Assembly: GCF_029379315.1 (NCBI RefSeq)
Contig: NZ_JAQYWQ010000082.1
Coordinates: 1-33,419 of the forward strand
Direction of reading: 5' to 3'
Source: Nostoc sp. S13
Lineage (GTDB): Bacteria; Cyanobacteriota; Cyanobacteriia; Cyanobacteriales; Nostocaceae
DNA: 33,419 nt
Shown: positions 15,914 through 23,634 of the stretch, in pieces
Layout of the letters: every line of letters starts with the position of its first letter
Position numbering within the stretch: position 1 is the first letter of the stretch
The notes under the pieces: generated by a model
The model's input: the letters and a program-made list of their open reading frames with translations, nothing else
Database searches by the model: none
Told to the model about the DNA's origin: nothing
Program-made: the position numbers and the translations under genes

Positions 15914-16823
15914 TACTTACCTTCCTTTCATTCGCTACGGCGCTGGGAGTGGGTACAACAGTGTACCAGCCGCTTTTAAATAATATCTTTGGTGGTTGAA
16001 TATGTTCGGCAACTGCCTGATTTTTTATAGCCGTTGGTTCGCTAGCCGTTTGGGTGAGCCACTGGTTATACGCTTCAGGGGATTCAACGTATACATCCGC
16101 TTCCATCAAGGCAAAGTAAGTACCACTGAATTGAGAATCTTTCAGCTTATATTTTCCCGTGCGAGTAGGCGTTAGCACAATGTCAATGGCGCGTTTGGGG
16201 ATTATATCCTGTTTTAAGCGGAACTCAGGGACGTAGAAACCGTGGATTACATCTTGTGCGTGCAGATTCAAGCGGGTGCTGCGATTTATTTTCAGGTGTA
16301 ATTCGTTACTGGTAACATTATTGGGATAGCGGAAAGACCACTCCCACTGTTTAGCGAAAACATCAAGAGTTTCAAAAGCAGGTTTGGGAACGTCGCTAAC
16401 TAATGCGGCGTCAGCTGATTCTGATTCTAAGGGCAAATGCAAATGCACGATTTGTCCTAAACCCAAGATATCTAATTGTTGATAAATATTGAAGCTTTGA
16501 AAACCAATCCACAAAACCAGTAGAGTCGGGGTTGCTGTCCAGAGAATTTCTACCCTCACATCGCCTCTAGAGGGGTGTCCTTCGCTGTAGTCATCCTTGG
16601 ATGCACGAAAGAAAAGTACCGAATACACCATTATGCCAATAAGCCCAAGCAAGATGAAAGCTCCAATTGAAACTAAGAAGCTGAACAAATCATCTACTTT
16701 TTTTGCTTCTGCGGTGGCTTCAACAGGCATCCAGGAGTAAGCTTGCTGTCCAATCCAATGGCTGACAATGAGCAACACTGCGATATAAGCAGCTATTAGT
16801 AAATATTCTAAAAATCTAAACAT
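15903..16823 (-). CDS. ctaC: Oxidase subunit II without a CuA site (alternative respiratory terminal oxidase)
   Basis: The product has two N-terminal membrane helices (near residues 6-23 and 48-68) and a periplasmic/lumenal cupredoxin domain. In cytochrome c oxidases that domain binds CuA through a CxExCxxxH...M motif. The matching stretch here is DSQFSGTYFALM: both Cys, the Glu and the second His are replaced, while the first His (HGFYVPEF) and the Met remain. CuA cannot form, so the enzyme should take electrons from quinol, as proposed for cyanobacterial ARTO/Cox3-type oxidases. ATG 16823 gives 306 residues; a TTG at 16838 would add five. It is first in the cluster, with the promoter probably in 16824-17000. 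Confidence 0.93.
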   Translation of the reverse strand: MFRFLEYLLIAAYIAVLLIVSHWIGQQAYSWMPVEATAEAKKVDDLFSFLVSIGAFILLGLIGIMVYSVLFFRASKDDYSEGHPSRGDVRVEILWTATPTLLVLWIGFQSFNIYQQLDILGLGQIVHLHLPLESESADAALVSDVPKPAFETLDVFAKQWEWSFRYPNNVTSNELHLKINRSTRLNLHAQDVIHGFYVPEFRLKQDIIPKRAIDIVLTPTRTGKYKLKDSQFSGTYFALMEADVYVESPEAYNQWLTQTASEPTAIKNQAVAEHIQPPKILFKSGWYTVVPTPSAVANERKVSNDT

Positions 16824-17648
16824 AGCAATTTTCCGCAAGTGACCAACCCAAAATAGTATGATAATTCAGCATTGGCTGGACAGATGCGTAAATGTTCACA
16901 CTGACCAAATATCACTGCTAAAAAAATGGCGATCGCCGATGTCTGATCTCAAATTTAAAATTTCCAAGTAGCAACCCAAGAGTTGGTGCAGTCAATCTAA
17001 AAGACACCCGTACCAACGCTGGTTCGCGTCAGATAAGACTCGCTATCGCTACGGCTTCTCTATCAGAGGCTGCGCGATCGCTCCCTTGTCCGCAAACATC
17101 GTACCCCATAAGTTAGTCACAGAAATACAGCAGATTTCAAGGAAGGTGAAGTAGACAACGATTCGTCCCAAAGCCAGTGTCCTGGGACTATATCTGCTGA
17201 CCAGGGAACATGAACTAAAGAACCACGGTCGCATACACAAGTATGGCGATGATACTCTATGTGCCACTTGCGGTGTTTCGATTTTGATTGGTTCTTCTCT
17301 GGCAAAAAAGGTATAGTTGCGGGAATTTACTAACGTGTGCGCTTGATCACAATATAAACGTGTTTAAGATCACTGCTAATTCAAACAACTTAGTATTAGC
17401 CTTAAGCAAAAATACGCGCCGTTATGACTCGCATCTTACTACTCTCGGTGGCCTAGCTGTTTAAAGATTTAGTATATAAATGGTTTTTAAATATATTTTT
17501 TTGGTTAATAGGTGATTTTTCCGAAAATTTACTTAAGAAAATCCTAAAATATCCAAATTTAAACTTGATCAGTGTAAGCTAAATTCTGTAAATATTCTGA
17601 TCGCAAATCTCTTTTAATACTTGCATTTCTTCTAATAGACGAGGTATA

Positions 17649-17735
17649 ATGCAAACGTTAAATGACTTGCCAGATGTTCCCTTAAAGGTACTACACACGG
17701 CAGGCAAAGGATTCGCTATGGAATCTTCCAAGTAA
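17649..17735 (+). CDS. Possible 28-residue peptide gene or truncated 5' end
   Basis: An ATG at 17649 is preceded by GAGG at a spacing of 4 nt and followed by a 28-codon frame, beginning MQTLNDLPDVPLKVLHTAGK and ending MESSK. It has no membrane segment, cysteine or double-glycine motif. The opening 'PLKVLHTAGKG' is reminiscent of the start of SET-domain proteins (a basic strand, then 'GKG'), so it could be the stub of a decayed gene. Equally, it could be chance. Confidence 0.3.
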   Translation: MQTLNDLPDVPLKVLHTAGKGFAMESSK

Positions 17736-18110
17736 ACTTAAGCAATATTTGTTTGAGTTTGATTTTGGTTGATTATTCAGGAGGCAGGAGGCAGGAAGTA
17801 CCCATGCCGTTGCGCGTCGGATTGAAGCAAGGACGACGCCAGATGTTCTACTTGGGCAAAGCCTAAGACTGCACTGGCCACTTTGTATATCGGGCTACGG
17901 GTCTCGATATAATTCTTTTGATCCTAGTGCGGCTTAAAACCCCCAACTAAAGTTTCTGTTAATACTTCTTTCCTCTTGCCTCTGCCTTTGTTCGTAAAAG
18001 CTCCAAAAGTTATGATGTGCTTTCTAGTTTTTATAGTCCTCTACTTCCTGTAGCCTACCGAAAACTAGCCTTTTAGTGTTCGAGGTTGCTTTTCTTGAGA
18101 GTGAGGCTAT

Positions 18111-18160
18111 CCCTGTGTTATTCCCCTAGTGTTTCACGAGTCTAAGGGAATAACACAGGG
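18111..18160. repeat. Long perfect hairpin in the intergenic region
   Basis: CCCTGTGTTATTCCC (18111-18125) pairs perfectly over 15 bp with GGGAATAACACAGGG (18146-18160) around a 20-nt loop, in which CTA and TAG could extend the stem. No U tract follows, so this is more likely a dispersed repeat or part of a structured RNA than a terminator. Confidence 0.7.
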
Positions 18161-18460
18161 CGCTAATTGCACATTATATAGATATCTATCTAATTAACCT
18201 TCTAGGGTTAATTGGATGTGCAGTTGTGGTCTTTTTCCTGTCAGACTTTGATCACATCACTGCAATGGATTACATTTGCCCATAATTTACAACTCATACA
18301 ATCTATGCAATTATGTCACACCATTTTAGTCAAGACAAAGCTGTTAAAAAGTTAGGGATGTCTGAAATCAGTCTTTTAATGCTTTTTCTGCGTCAGATAT
18401 TGTTCAAGAGCATGAAAGCTAATTTTCAATCAATATCTGGATTGGGAAAAAATTGCGGGA

Positions 18461-18546
18461 GTTGGTGATTGACAACTAGAAGAATTTGCATAGCGATCGC
18501 TATGCTCACAAAATTTTGATGTAAAAACAATTCTTCTCAATCACCA
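18461..18546. repeat. Nested inverted repeat centred on a HIP1 palindrome
   Basis: The outer arms TTGGTGATTG (18461-18470) and CAATCACCAA (18537-18546) and the inner arms GAAGAATT (18478-18485) and AATTCTTC (18528-18535) flank an 18-bp perfect palindrome, GCATAGCGATCGCTATGC (18487-18504), built on the octamer GCGATCGC. No coding frame explains the structure. Confidence 0.7.
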
Positions 18547-18756
18547 ATTACCCAGGTTGCTGATTGTCAAAATGAGCGAGCTATATTCGTGTGGACTATA
18601 TTCATGCAGTTAGTTGATGTTTAGCCAAAATGTAGCTAAACAAAAGTCTAGCTCAATATTATGACATTCATATTAGTGATTGTCAGATCAATGACCTAGT
18701 GCAACACGGCGTAAATAAGCCACCCATTGGAAATGTCTGAAACCTTTGATAACAGG

Positions 18757-18892
18757 GAATTACGAATTACGAATTACTGTCTTCGTCAGGCTTTCTCGTG
18801 TCCGCGTCCCTTGCGCGTTTCGTAGAGAGCGTCAGCCCCAACGCTTGGAGACGCTACGCGAATGGGGAAGTCAAAAGTTAAAAGTTAAAAGT
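18757..18892. repeat. Cluster of short tandem repeats
   Basis: The stretch holds GAATTACGAATTACGAATTA, then the common Nostoc unit with 'gcttggagacgctacgcgaa', then tandem AAAAGTT units (AAAAGTTAAAAGTTAAAAGT). These are dispersed repeats with no coding signal. Confidence 0.8.
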
Positions 18893-19273
18893 AAGAACCC
18901 CATACTTCGACAAGCTCAGTAACCATAAATAAATTTAGTTGCTCTGAGTCAGCGTCCGCCGTATTTCTTGCGTTGCACGTCTTGAAATATATTTTTTATT
19001 TTTCCATAAATAAATTTAGGGGCTTGTATCTTTTTATTTCTGGTCATTACGAATTACGAATTCCGCCTTGCGGTACTAGTGCAACGAGTAGGGCTGTCTA
19101 GCAAACAAAAATACCTTGTATGTAAAAGAAAGATGGTTTCTTACCATGCTCTTTCCTCCCAATATTACTCCAAGGAGGATTAGAGTTTCATCGCTGAAAA
19201 TACCGTATTTAAGAATGTTTTTAATTAATTTTTGAATCTGATTCAGACTGATAACTAATGTGGAGATTAGAAA

Positions 19274-20170
19274 ATGCCACCAGTGCTTTCTGGGCAACAT
19301 GTGGGTGAAAGGCTGTTGTACACCTTGGGTGCAAACCTTTCAGAAAAAGAATTACAAAACTTCCTGGCAGAAATGGAGATTGTGGAGCCACCAGTAGCGA
19401 AGCAGTTCTGGCAATCCGCACAAACGAATCCTGGTATCTACATTATCCTTACAGGTAAAGTCCGACTGTTGGATAGCTCTGAGAATTTAATCACCACCTT
19501 GGGTGCATGGTCTGTTTTCGGCGAATTGACTCTGTTTCCTGAAGCTAACTTTAGTCCTTATGTTGTCAGAGCTTCGACAAACCTAAAACTTGGGTATTTT
19601 AGGCAAGAGGCATTGCAAATATTAATAGAGAAGTATCCTAACATTCGCGATCGCCTATACGCCCGTGCAGAACTTTGGGATTTGGTGTTGTTATGTCGCC
19701 AAATCTCGCAATTTCCTGGCCATACATCACAAGTTCCAGGAATGCTCAAAGCCCTGTCTCTGTTTGAGCGACAGCAGCTAGAAACTGGCTCTGTAAGTCC
19801 ACAAATATCCCAAAATTCCCAGTTGTGGCTATTGTACAAAGGCCAACTGCGGCATTCTCAAGGCCATTCTTTGACACCAGGCACAATCTTTGCCCAACCA
19901 GAACAAGGAGATTGGCAAGCAATACAACCAACAATTGCTTACATTCTGAAAAACGACCATAGGCAAACAGCACTAGAATACTTCCCGGAGTTGGGGGAGT
20001 GGGAAGTGGGCAGAGACGCGATTAATCGCGTCTGTACTGGGGAGTGGGGAGTGGGGAAAAAACTTCTCAATCTCCAAAATCTAAAATTATTCCTTTTCCC
20101 CAACGAGTTCAACAGTCACAACAACCAAAAAAATCAGGTTTTTACTTTCCTAGTCCGAAGGTGCAAGTAG
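19274..20170 (+). CDS. Cyclic-nucleotide-binding-domain protein, separated N-terminal part of a PCAT exporter
   Basis: The first 240 or so residues form a CAP/cNMP-binding-like domain with a jelly-roll pattern. A phosphate-cassette-like stretch (FGELTLFPEANFSPYVVRAS) near residues 79-98 is followed by helices that resemble a second, degenerate cNMP-type module. In many cyanobacterial PCAT exporters such a domain is fused ahead of the C39 peptidase. Here, after about residue 243, the frame runs through a 39-bp palindromic repeat (EWEVGRDAINRVCTGEWGVG) and then reads the start of the downstream gene out of frame to a stop at 20170. The last 40 residues are thus probably not native. GGAG lies 8 nt before ATG 19274. 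The ligand is unknown. Confidence 0.75.
   Translation: MPPVLSGQHVGERLLYTLGANLSEKELQNFLAEMEIVEPPVAKQFWQSAQTNPGIYIILTGKVRLLDSSENLITTLGAWSVFGELTLFPEANFSPYVVRASTNLKLGYFRQEALQILIEKYPNIRDRLYARAELWDLVLLCRQISQFPGHTSQVPGMLKALSLFERQQLETGSVSPQISQNSQLWLLYKGQLRHSQGHSLTPGTIFAQPEQGDWQAIQPTIAYILKNDHRQTALEYFPELGEWEVGRDAINRVCTGEWGVGKKLLNLQNLKLFLFPNEFNSHNNQKNQVFTFLVRRCK
20006..20044. repeat. Palindromic repeat, copy 1, at the exporter gene break
   Basis: A 39-bp unit with the 20-bp palindrome AGACGCGATTAATCGCGTCT at its core lies where the reading frame changes between the cNMP-domain ORF and the C39/ABC ORF. An inverted copy with a single difference lies at 22380-22418, so the ABC ORF is bracketed by inverted repeats. 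The right edge supplies GGGGAG-type sequence and the GTG used as the new start. Confidence 0.92.
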
Positions 20171-22344
20171 GGCATTGGTGGAAACGCCTTACTAAGAGCT
20201 ATCCCTTCTATGCCCAACAAAGTTCTGCCGATTGTGGCTCTGCCTGCTTGGTGATGATTGGTAAATATTGGGACAAGCATTTTAGTATCAATCGTCTGCG
20301 GGATATGACCAACGTCAGCCGCAACGGTGCATCTCTGAAGGCTATGGCAGCAACAGCAGAAAACCTGGGTTTTTCCACCCGTCCGGTGAAAGCCACTGTT
20401 GATAAATTGGCAGAACAACCTTTACCTGCAATTGTCCACTGGGAAGGTAAACACTTCATTGTTGTCTATGAAATCGCGAAAAAGCGGGTGATTGTGTGTG
20501 ACCCGGCTCTTGGTCAACGCAGCCTGACAAAAGCTGAATTTCAAGAAGGTTGGAGTGGTTATGCATTGTTACTCCAACCTACAGCCCTACTAAAAGATAC
20601 TAAAAACGAAAGTAGAACCTTCTGGAAGTTTTTTGAGTTAATCAAACCTCACTATCGGACACTATTAGAAATCTTTGTCGCTTCGGTAGTAATCCAATTA
20701 TTTGGACTGGTAACGCCCGTATTCACCCAGTTGTTGCTCGACAGAGTACTTGTGCAACGTAGTGTTACAACCTTAAACGCCATTGGTTTGGGAATGATTG
20801 TTTTTGGGTTGTTTGGTGTTGCTGTCAATGCTATACGGCAATATCTGCTATTTCATACTGCTAACCGCATTAGCATCGCCCTACTCGTAGGTTTTATCAA
20901 ACATACCTTCCGCTTACCCCTTTCCTATTTCGAGTCGCGTTTCGTTGGGGATATAGTCTCGCGCATCCAAGAAAACCAGAAAATTCAGCAATTTCTTACT
21001 GGTCAGACACTCTCCATCATCTTGGATATGCTGACATTGGTGGTTTATCTGTCGTTGATGTTCTCTTATAGTTGGCGGATGTCATTATTCGTGCTGTGTA
21101 CTGTACCGCCATTTTTTATCTTGGCGCTAGGTAGCACAAGTATTTTGCGCCGCATATCCAGAGAGATTTTTAATTCAGCCACCAAAGAACAAAGCTATCT
21201 CATAGAATCCCTAAGCGGAATTCGTACCGTCCGCTCATTAGCAATTGAACAGACGGTGCGCTGGCATTGGGAGGAACTGCTGAATGATTTGGTTAAAAAA
21301 GCCTTTAATGCTCAGATAATCGGCAATCGCCTGCAAATTATTAGTGGTGTTATCCAAACCTTTGTGAATACTTCATTGCTCTGGTATGGAGCGATGCAGG
21401 TAATTAATGGCGAACTGACTATAGGACAATTAGTTGCTTTCAATATGTTGGTGGGTAATGTCTTGAGTCCTTTCCAACGGCTGGCTATGCTGTGGAATCA
21501 ATTGCAGGAAATCGTGATTTCCACCGAACGCATCAATGATGTGTTGGAGGCGGAACCAGAAGAAGATTTAGAAACTAAACCCCGGAAGTCGTTGGGTAAA
21601 TTGCACGGTAACATTCGCTTTCCGAATGTTACCTTTCGCTATCACTCAGAAACTGAGACTAACGTACTAGAAAATCTTAACTTTGAAATCCAGCCGGAAC
21701 AGATGGTAGCGGTGGTGGGGCGGAGCGGTTCTGGAAAAACAACCCTCAGTAAATTGATATTAGGTTTATACCCACCGACAGATGGCAAAGTACTCATTGA
21801 TGGTCATGACATCACGAGTGTTGTCTTACGATCGCTCCGTTCTCAAATCGGCGTTGTAGACCAAGATACTTTTTTGTTTGGTGGGACTATTCGTGAAAAC
21901 ATTGCGATCGCTCATCCAGATGCTTCTTTAGAAGAAGTTATTCAAGCCGCAAAATATGCCGGAGCCGATGAATTTATTCAAAAACTACCGATGGGTTACG
22001 AATCGCAAATTGGTGAAGGCGGCGGTATGCTCTCTGGTGGACAGCGCCAACGTTTAGCGATCGCTCGTGCTTTGCTCGGAAATCCTCGGTTATTACTATT
22101 TGATCAAGCTACTAGTCACCTAGACTCGGAATCAGAAAGAATTATTCAAAACAACCTCAAAACAATCCTTCAAGGGCGCACAAGTCTAATCATTGCCCAT
22201 CGCCTCTCTACAGTCCGCAACGCTGACTTGATTTTGGTTTTAGATCAAGGCGTTTTGGTAGAAAGCGGTACCCACGACGAATTAATCACTAAAAAAGGTC
22301 ATTATTACTACCTGAATCAACAACAACTCGCTCAAGTTAGTTGA
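20044..22344 (+). CDS. C39-peptidase ABC exporter (PCAT) with an atypical Walker B
   Basis: The 766-residue product combines a C39 peptidase (residues ~50-175), a six-helix membrane domain (~200-490) and an ABC ATPase (~525-760). PCATs cleave double-glycine leaders and export the cargo across the inner membrane. The peptidase is complete: Gln58/59, Cys64 in DCGSAC, His137 in KHFIV and Asp153 in CDPA. The ATPase has Walker A GRSGSGKTT, signature LSGGQRQRLAIARAL and the switch His in IAHRL. Walker B, however, reads LLLFDQATSHLD, with Gln688 in place of the catalytic Glu. The start is GTG 20044, inside a repeat; the first residues are repeat-derived. The cNMP domain is encoded in another frame upstream, overlapping by 127 bp. 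HlyD and foldase genes follow. Confidence 0.92.
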   Translation: MGSGEKTSQSPKSKIIPFPQRVQQSQQPKKSGFYFPSPKVQVGHWWKRLTKSYPFYAQQSSADCGSACLVMIGKYWDKHFSINRLRDMTNVSRNGASLKAMAATAENLGFSTRPVKATVDKLAEQPLPAIVHWEGKHFIVVYEIAKKRVIVCDPALGQRSLTKAEFQEGWSGYALLLQPTALLKDTKNESRTFWKFFELIKPHYRTLLEIFVASVVIQLFGLVTPVFTQLLLDRVLVQRSVTTLNAIGLGMIVFGLFGVAVNAIRQYLLFHTANRISIALLVGFIKHTFRLPLSYFESRFVGDIVSRIQENQKIQQFLTGQTLSIILDMLTLVVYLSLMFSYSWRMSLFVLCTVPPFFILALGSTSILRRISREIFNSATKEQSYLIESLSGIRTVRSLAIEQTVRWHWEELLNDLVKKAFNAQIIGNRLQIISGVIQTFVNTSLLWYGAMQVINGELTIGQLVAFNMLVGNVLSPFQRLAMLWNQLQEIVISTERINDVLEAEPEEDLETKPRKSLGKLHGNIRFPNVTFRYHSETETNVLENLNFEIQPEQMVAVVGRSGSGKTTLSKLILGLYPPTDGKVLIDGHDITSVVLRSLRSQIGVVDQDTFLFGGTIRENIAIAHPDASLEEVIQAAKYAGADEFIQKLPMGYESQIGEGGGMLSGGQRQRLAIARALLGNPRLLLFDQATSHLDSESERIIQNNLKTILQGRTSLIIAHRLSTVRNADLILVLDQGVLVESGTHDELITKKGHYYYLNQQQLAQVS

Positions 22345-22379
22345 GATTTGTCATTTGTCATTCTCCTCATCTTCCCCAT

Positions 22380-22418
22380 CTCCCCAGTACAGACGCGATT
22401 AATCGCGTCTCTACCCAC
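22380..22418. repeat. Palindromic repeat, copy 2 (inverted)
   Basis: The reverse complement matches copy 1 (20006-20044) at 38 of 39 bases. It lies in the 97-bp gap between the exporter and HlyD genes. Together the two copies could support inversion or folding of the segment between them. Confidence 0.92.
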
Positions 22419-22441
22419 TCCCCATTATCGAAAATAAAACC

Positions 22442-23482
22442 ATGCCAAATACCAATAGATCATCCCCACTTCCCAAAGATGAGCCAAATGAGCATCAAAG
22501 TTACACACAGCAAGAGGAATCTCTAGAGTTCAACGAGCAGACAGAGACAGAAAATGACAGTCAAGATTTGCACTACGGTACCGAAGGATTACTCAATGCC
22601 TTACCTCGAATTTGGACTCGTGGATTGTTGTATCTACTCATCGGCTTTGCTGGTCTAATCTTGCCTTGGGCTACTCTCTCGCGAGTCGATGAGACTGGTA
22701 GCGCCAGAGGGCGTATAGAACCTAAAGGTGCAACTCAAAAATTAGATTCTCAAACTGGTGGGAGTGTCAAAGCAGTTAGGGTTAAAGAAGGAGATACAGT
22801 CAGAGCCGGACAGGTTTTACTGGAACTGAACTCCGATCTGCTGCAAACGGGACTGCAAGAAGAACAAAGTAGCTATAAAAGTCTGATGCAAGCCGGAAAA
22901 CTGGCTGTAATGAAAAATCAGGAACAGCTAAAAGACCTACAGACGCAAATAACAGCAGCGCAATCAGAAGTGGCTCAGACTAAAAGCCAGATTACATCTA
23001 TAAGAGTTCAAATGCAGCAACGAGTGGTGCGATCGCCGATTAATGGGGTGATTTTTGAATTACCCACCACTAAGCCGGGAGCAGTAGTACAAGCCGGTCA
23101 AAGGATTGCCCAAATCGCACCCAAGAATGCAGACTTTGTACTCAAAGCTCAAATACCGAATCAGGATAGTGGTTTCTTGAAGGTAGGAATGCCAGTCAAG
23201 GTCAAGTTTGATGCCTATCCCTTCCAAGAGTATGGAATTGTGCAAGGGAAAGTTACTTGGATCTCTCCTGACTCGAAAGTTAACCAAATACCCCAAGGGA
23301 ACATCGAAACCTATGAGCTAGAAATCACCCTAGAAAAGCAGTATGTCGAAAATGGCAACAAACGTATTCCATTCGGTGCCGGTCAGACAGCAAATGCTGA
23401 AGTGATCATTCGCCAACGGCGGGTGATTGACTTTGTTTTAGATCCGTTCAAGAAACTGCAAAAAGGCGGTTTGGAGATGTAG
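22442..23482 (+). CDS. HlyD-family periplasmic adaptor with a short coiled coil
   Basis: The 346-residue product should link the inner-membrane exporter to a TolC-type outer-membrane channel. It has a polar N-terminus (1-55), one membrane helix (GLLYLLIGFAGLILPWATLS), a lipoyl/biotinyl-like half (GGSVKAVRVKEGDTVRAGQV, then VVRSPINGVIFELP) and a C-terminal beta-barrel region. Only about 70 residues of coiled coil separate the lipoyl halves, from LLQTGLQEEQ to SIRVQMQQRV. Cyanobacterial HlyD proteins of this group are usually near 500 residues with a far longer hairpin, so an in-frame internal deletion is likely. It lies downstream of the exporter; Shine-Dalgarno before ATG 22442 is weak. Confidence 0.9.
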   Translation: MPNTNRSSPLPKDEPNEHQSYTQQEESLEFNEQTETENDSQDLHYGTEGLLNALPRIWTRGLLYLLIGFAGLILPWATLSRVDETGSARGRIEPKGATQKLDSQTGGSVKAVRVKEGDTVRAGQVLLELNSDLLQTGLQEEQSSYKSLMQAGKLAVMKNQEQLKDLQTQITAAQSEVAQTKSQITSIRVQMQQRVVRSPINGVIFELPTTKPGAVVQAGQRIAQIAPKNADFVLKAQIPNQDSGFLKVGMPVKVKFDAYPFQEYGIVQGKVTWISPDSKVNQIPQGNIETYELEITLEKQYVENGNKRIPFGAGQTANAEVIIRQRRVIDFVLDPFKKLQKGGLEM

Positions 23483-23530
23483 TCACAGCGATGCCTACAG
23501 CTGCCTTACCACTTCTCCTTCTCCTGACAA

Positions 23531-23583
23531 AGAGGCTGCGCCAACGGAGACGCTAGCGCGAACGCTACTTCGACGCCGCTCAG
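23531..23583. repeat. Dispersed Nostoc repeat between HlyD and foldase genes
   Basis: The sequence 'gaggctgcgccaac-ggagacgctagcgcgaacgct' belongs to the same iterated family as the units at 7480-7760 and 18814-18866. It lies in the intergenic gap and disrupts no frame. Confidence 0.7.
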
Positions 23584-23634
23584 TACAAATCAGTACAAGT
23601 GCCCAATGCCCTTAATTATTGGAGATATCATCTT

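Larger units (their letters stand above)
16824..19273. other. 2.4-kb gene-poor region of repeats and hairpins
   Basis: No convincing long gene is present. Minus-strand frames at 17049-17305 have no recognisable domain and no good ribosome-binding site. 17400-17640 is AT-rich, and a tandem 'ggaggcaggaggcagg' lies near 17780. A 16-bp direct repeat, CCATAAATAAATTTAG, occurs at 18923 and 19004. Other structured elements and one possible small ORF are listed separately. The left end should contain the ctaC promoter and the right end the promoter of the cNMP-domain gene. Confidence 0.6.

Noticed and set aside
15903..16823. Ordinary cytochrome c oxidase subunit II
   Set aside because: The CuA ligands are replaced (both Cys, the Glu and the second His), so transfer from cytochrome c through CuA is not possible.
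17049..17305. Two minus-strand ORFs and a plus-strand frame ending near 17320
   Set aside because: No domain, membrane pattern or ribosome-binding site supports any of them, and the three frames compete. A transposase fragment was considered but no motif was found.
18313..18468. 51-codon plus-strand frame ending GKNCGSW
   Set aside because: There is no ribosome-binding site, and its 3' end runs into the inverted repeat at 18461, so it is probably chance.
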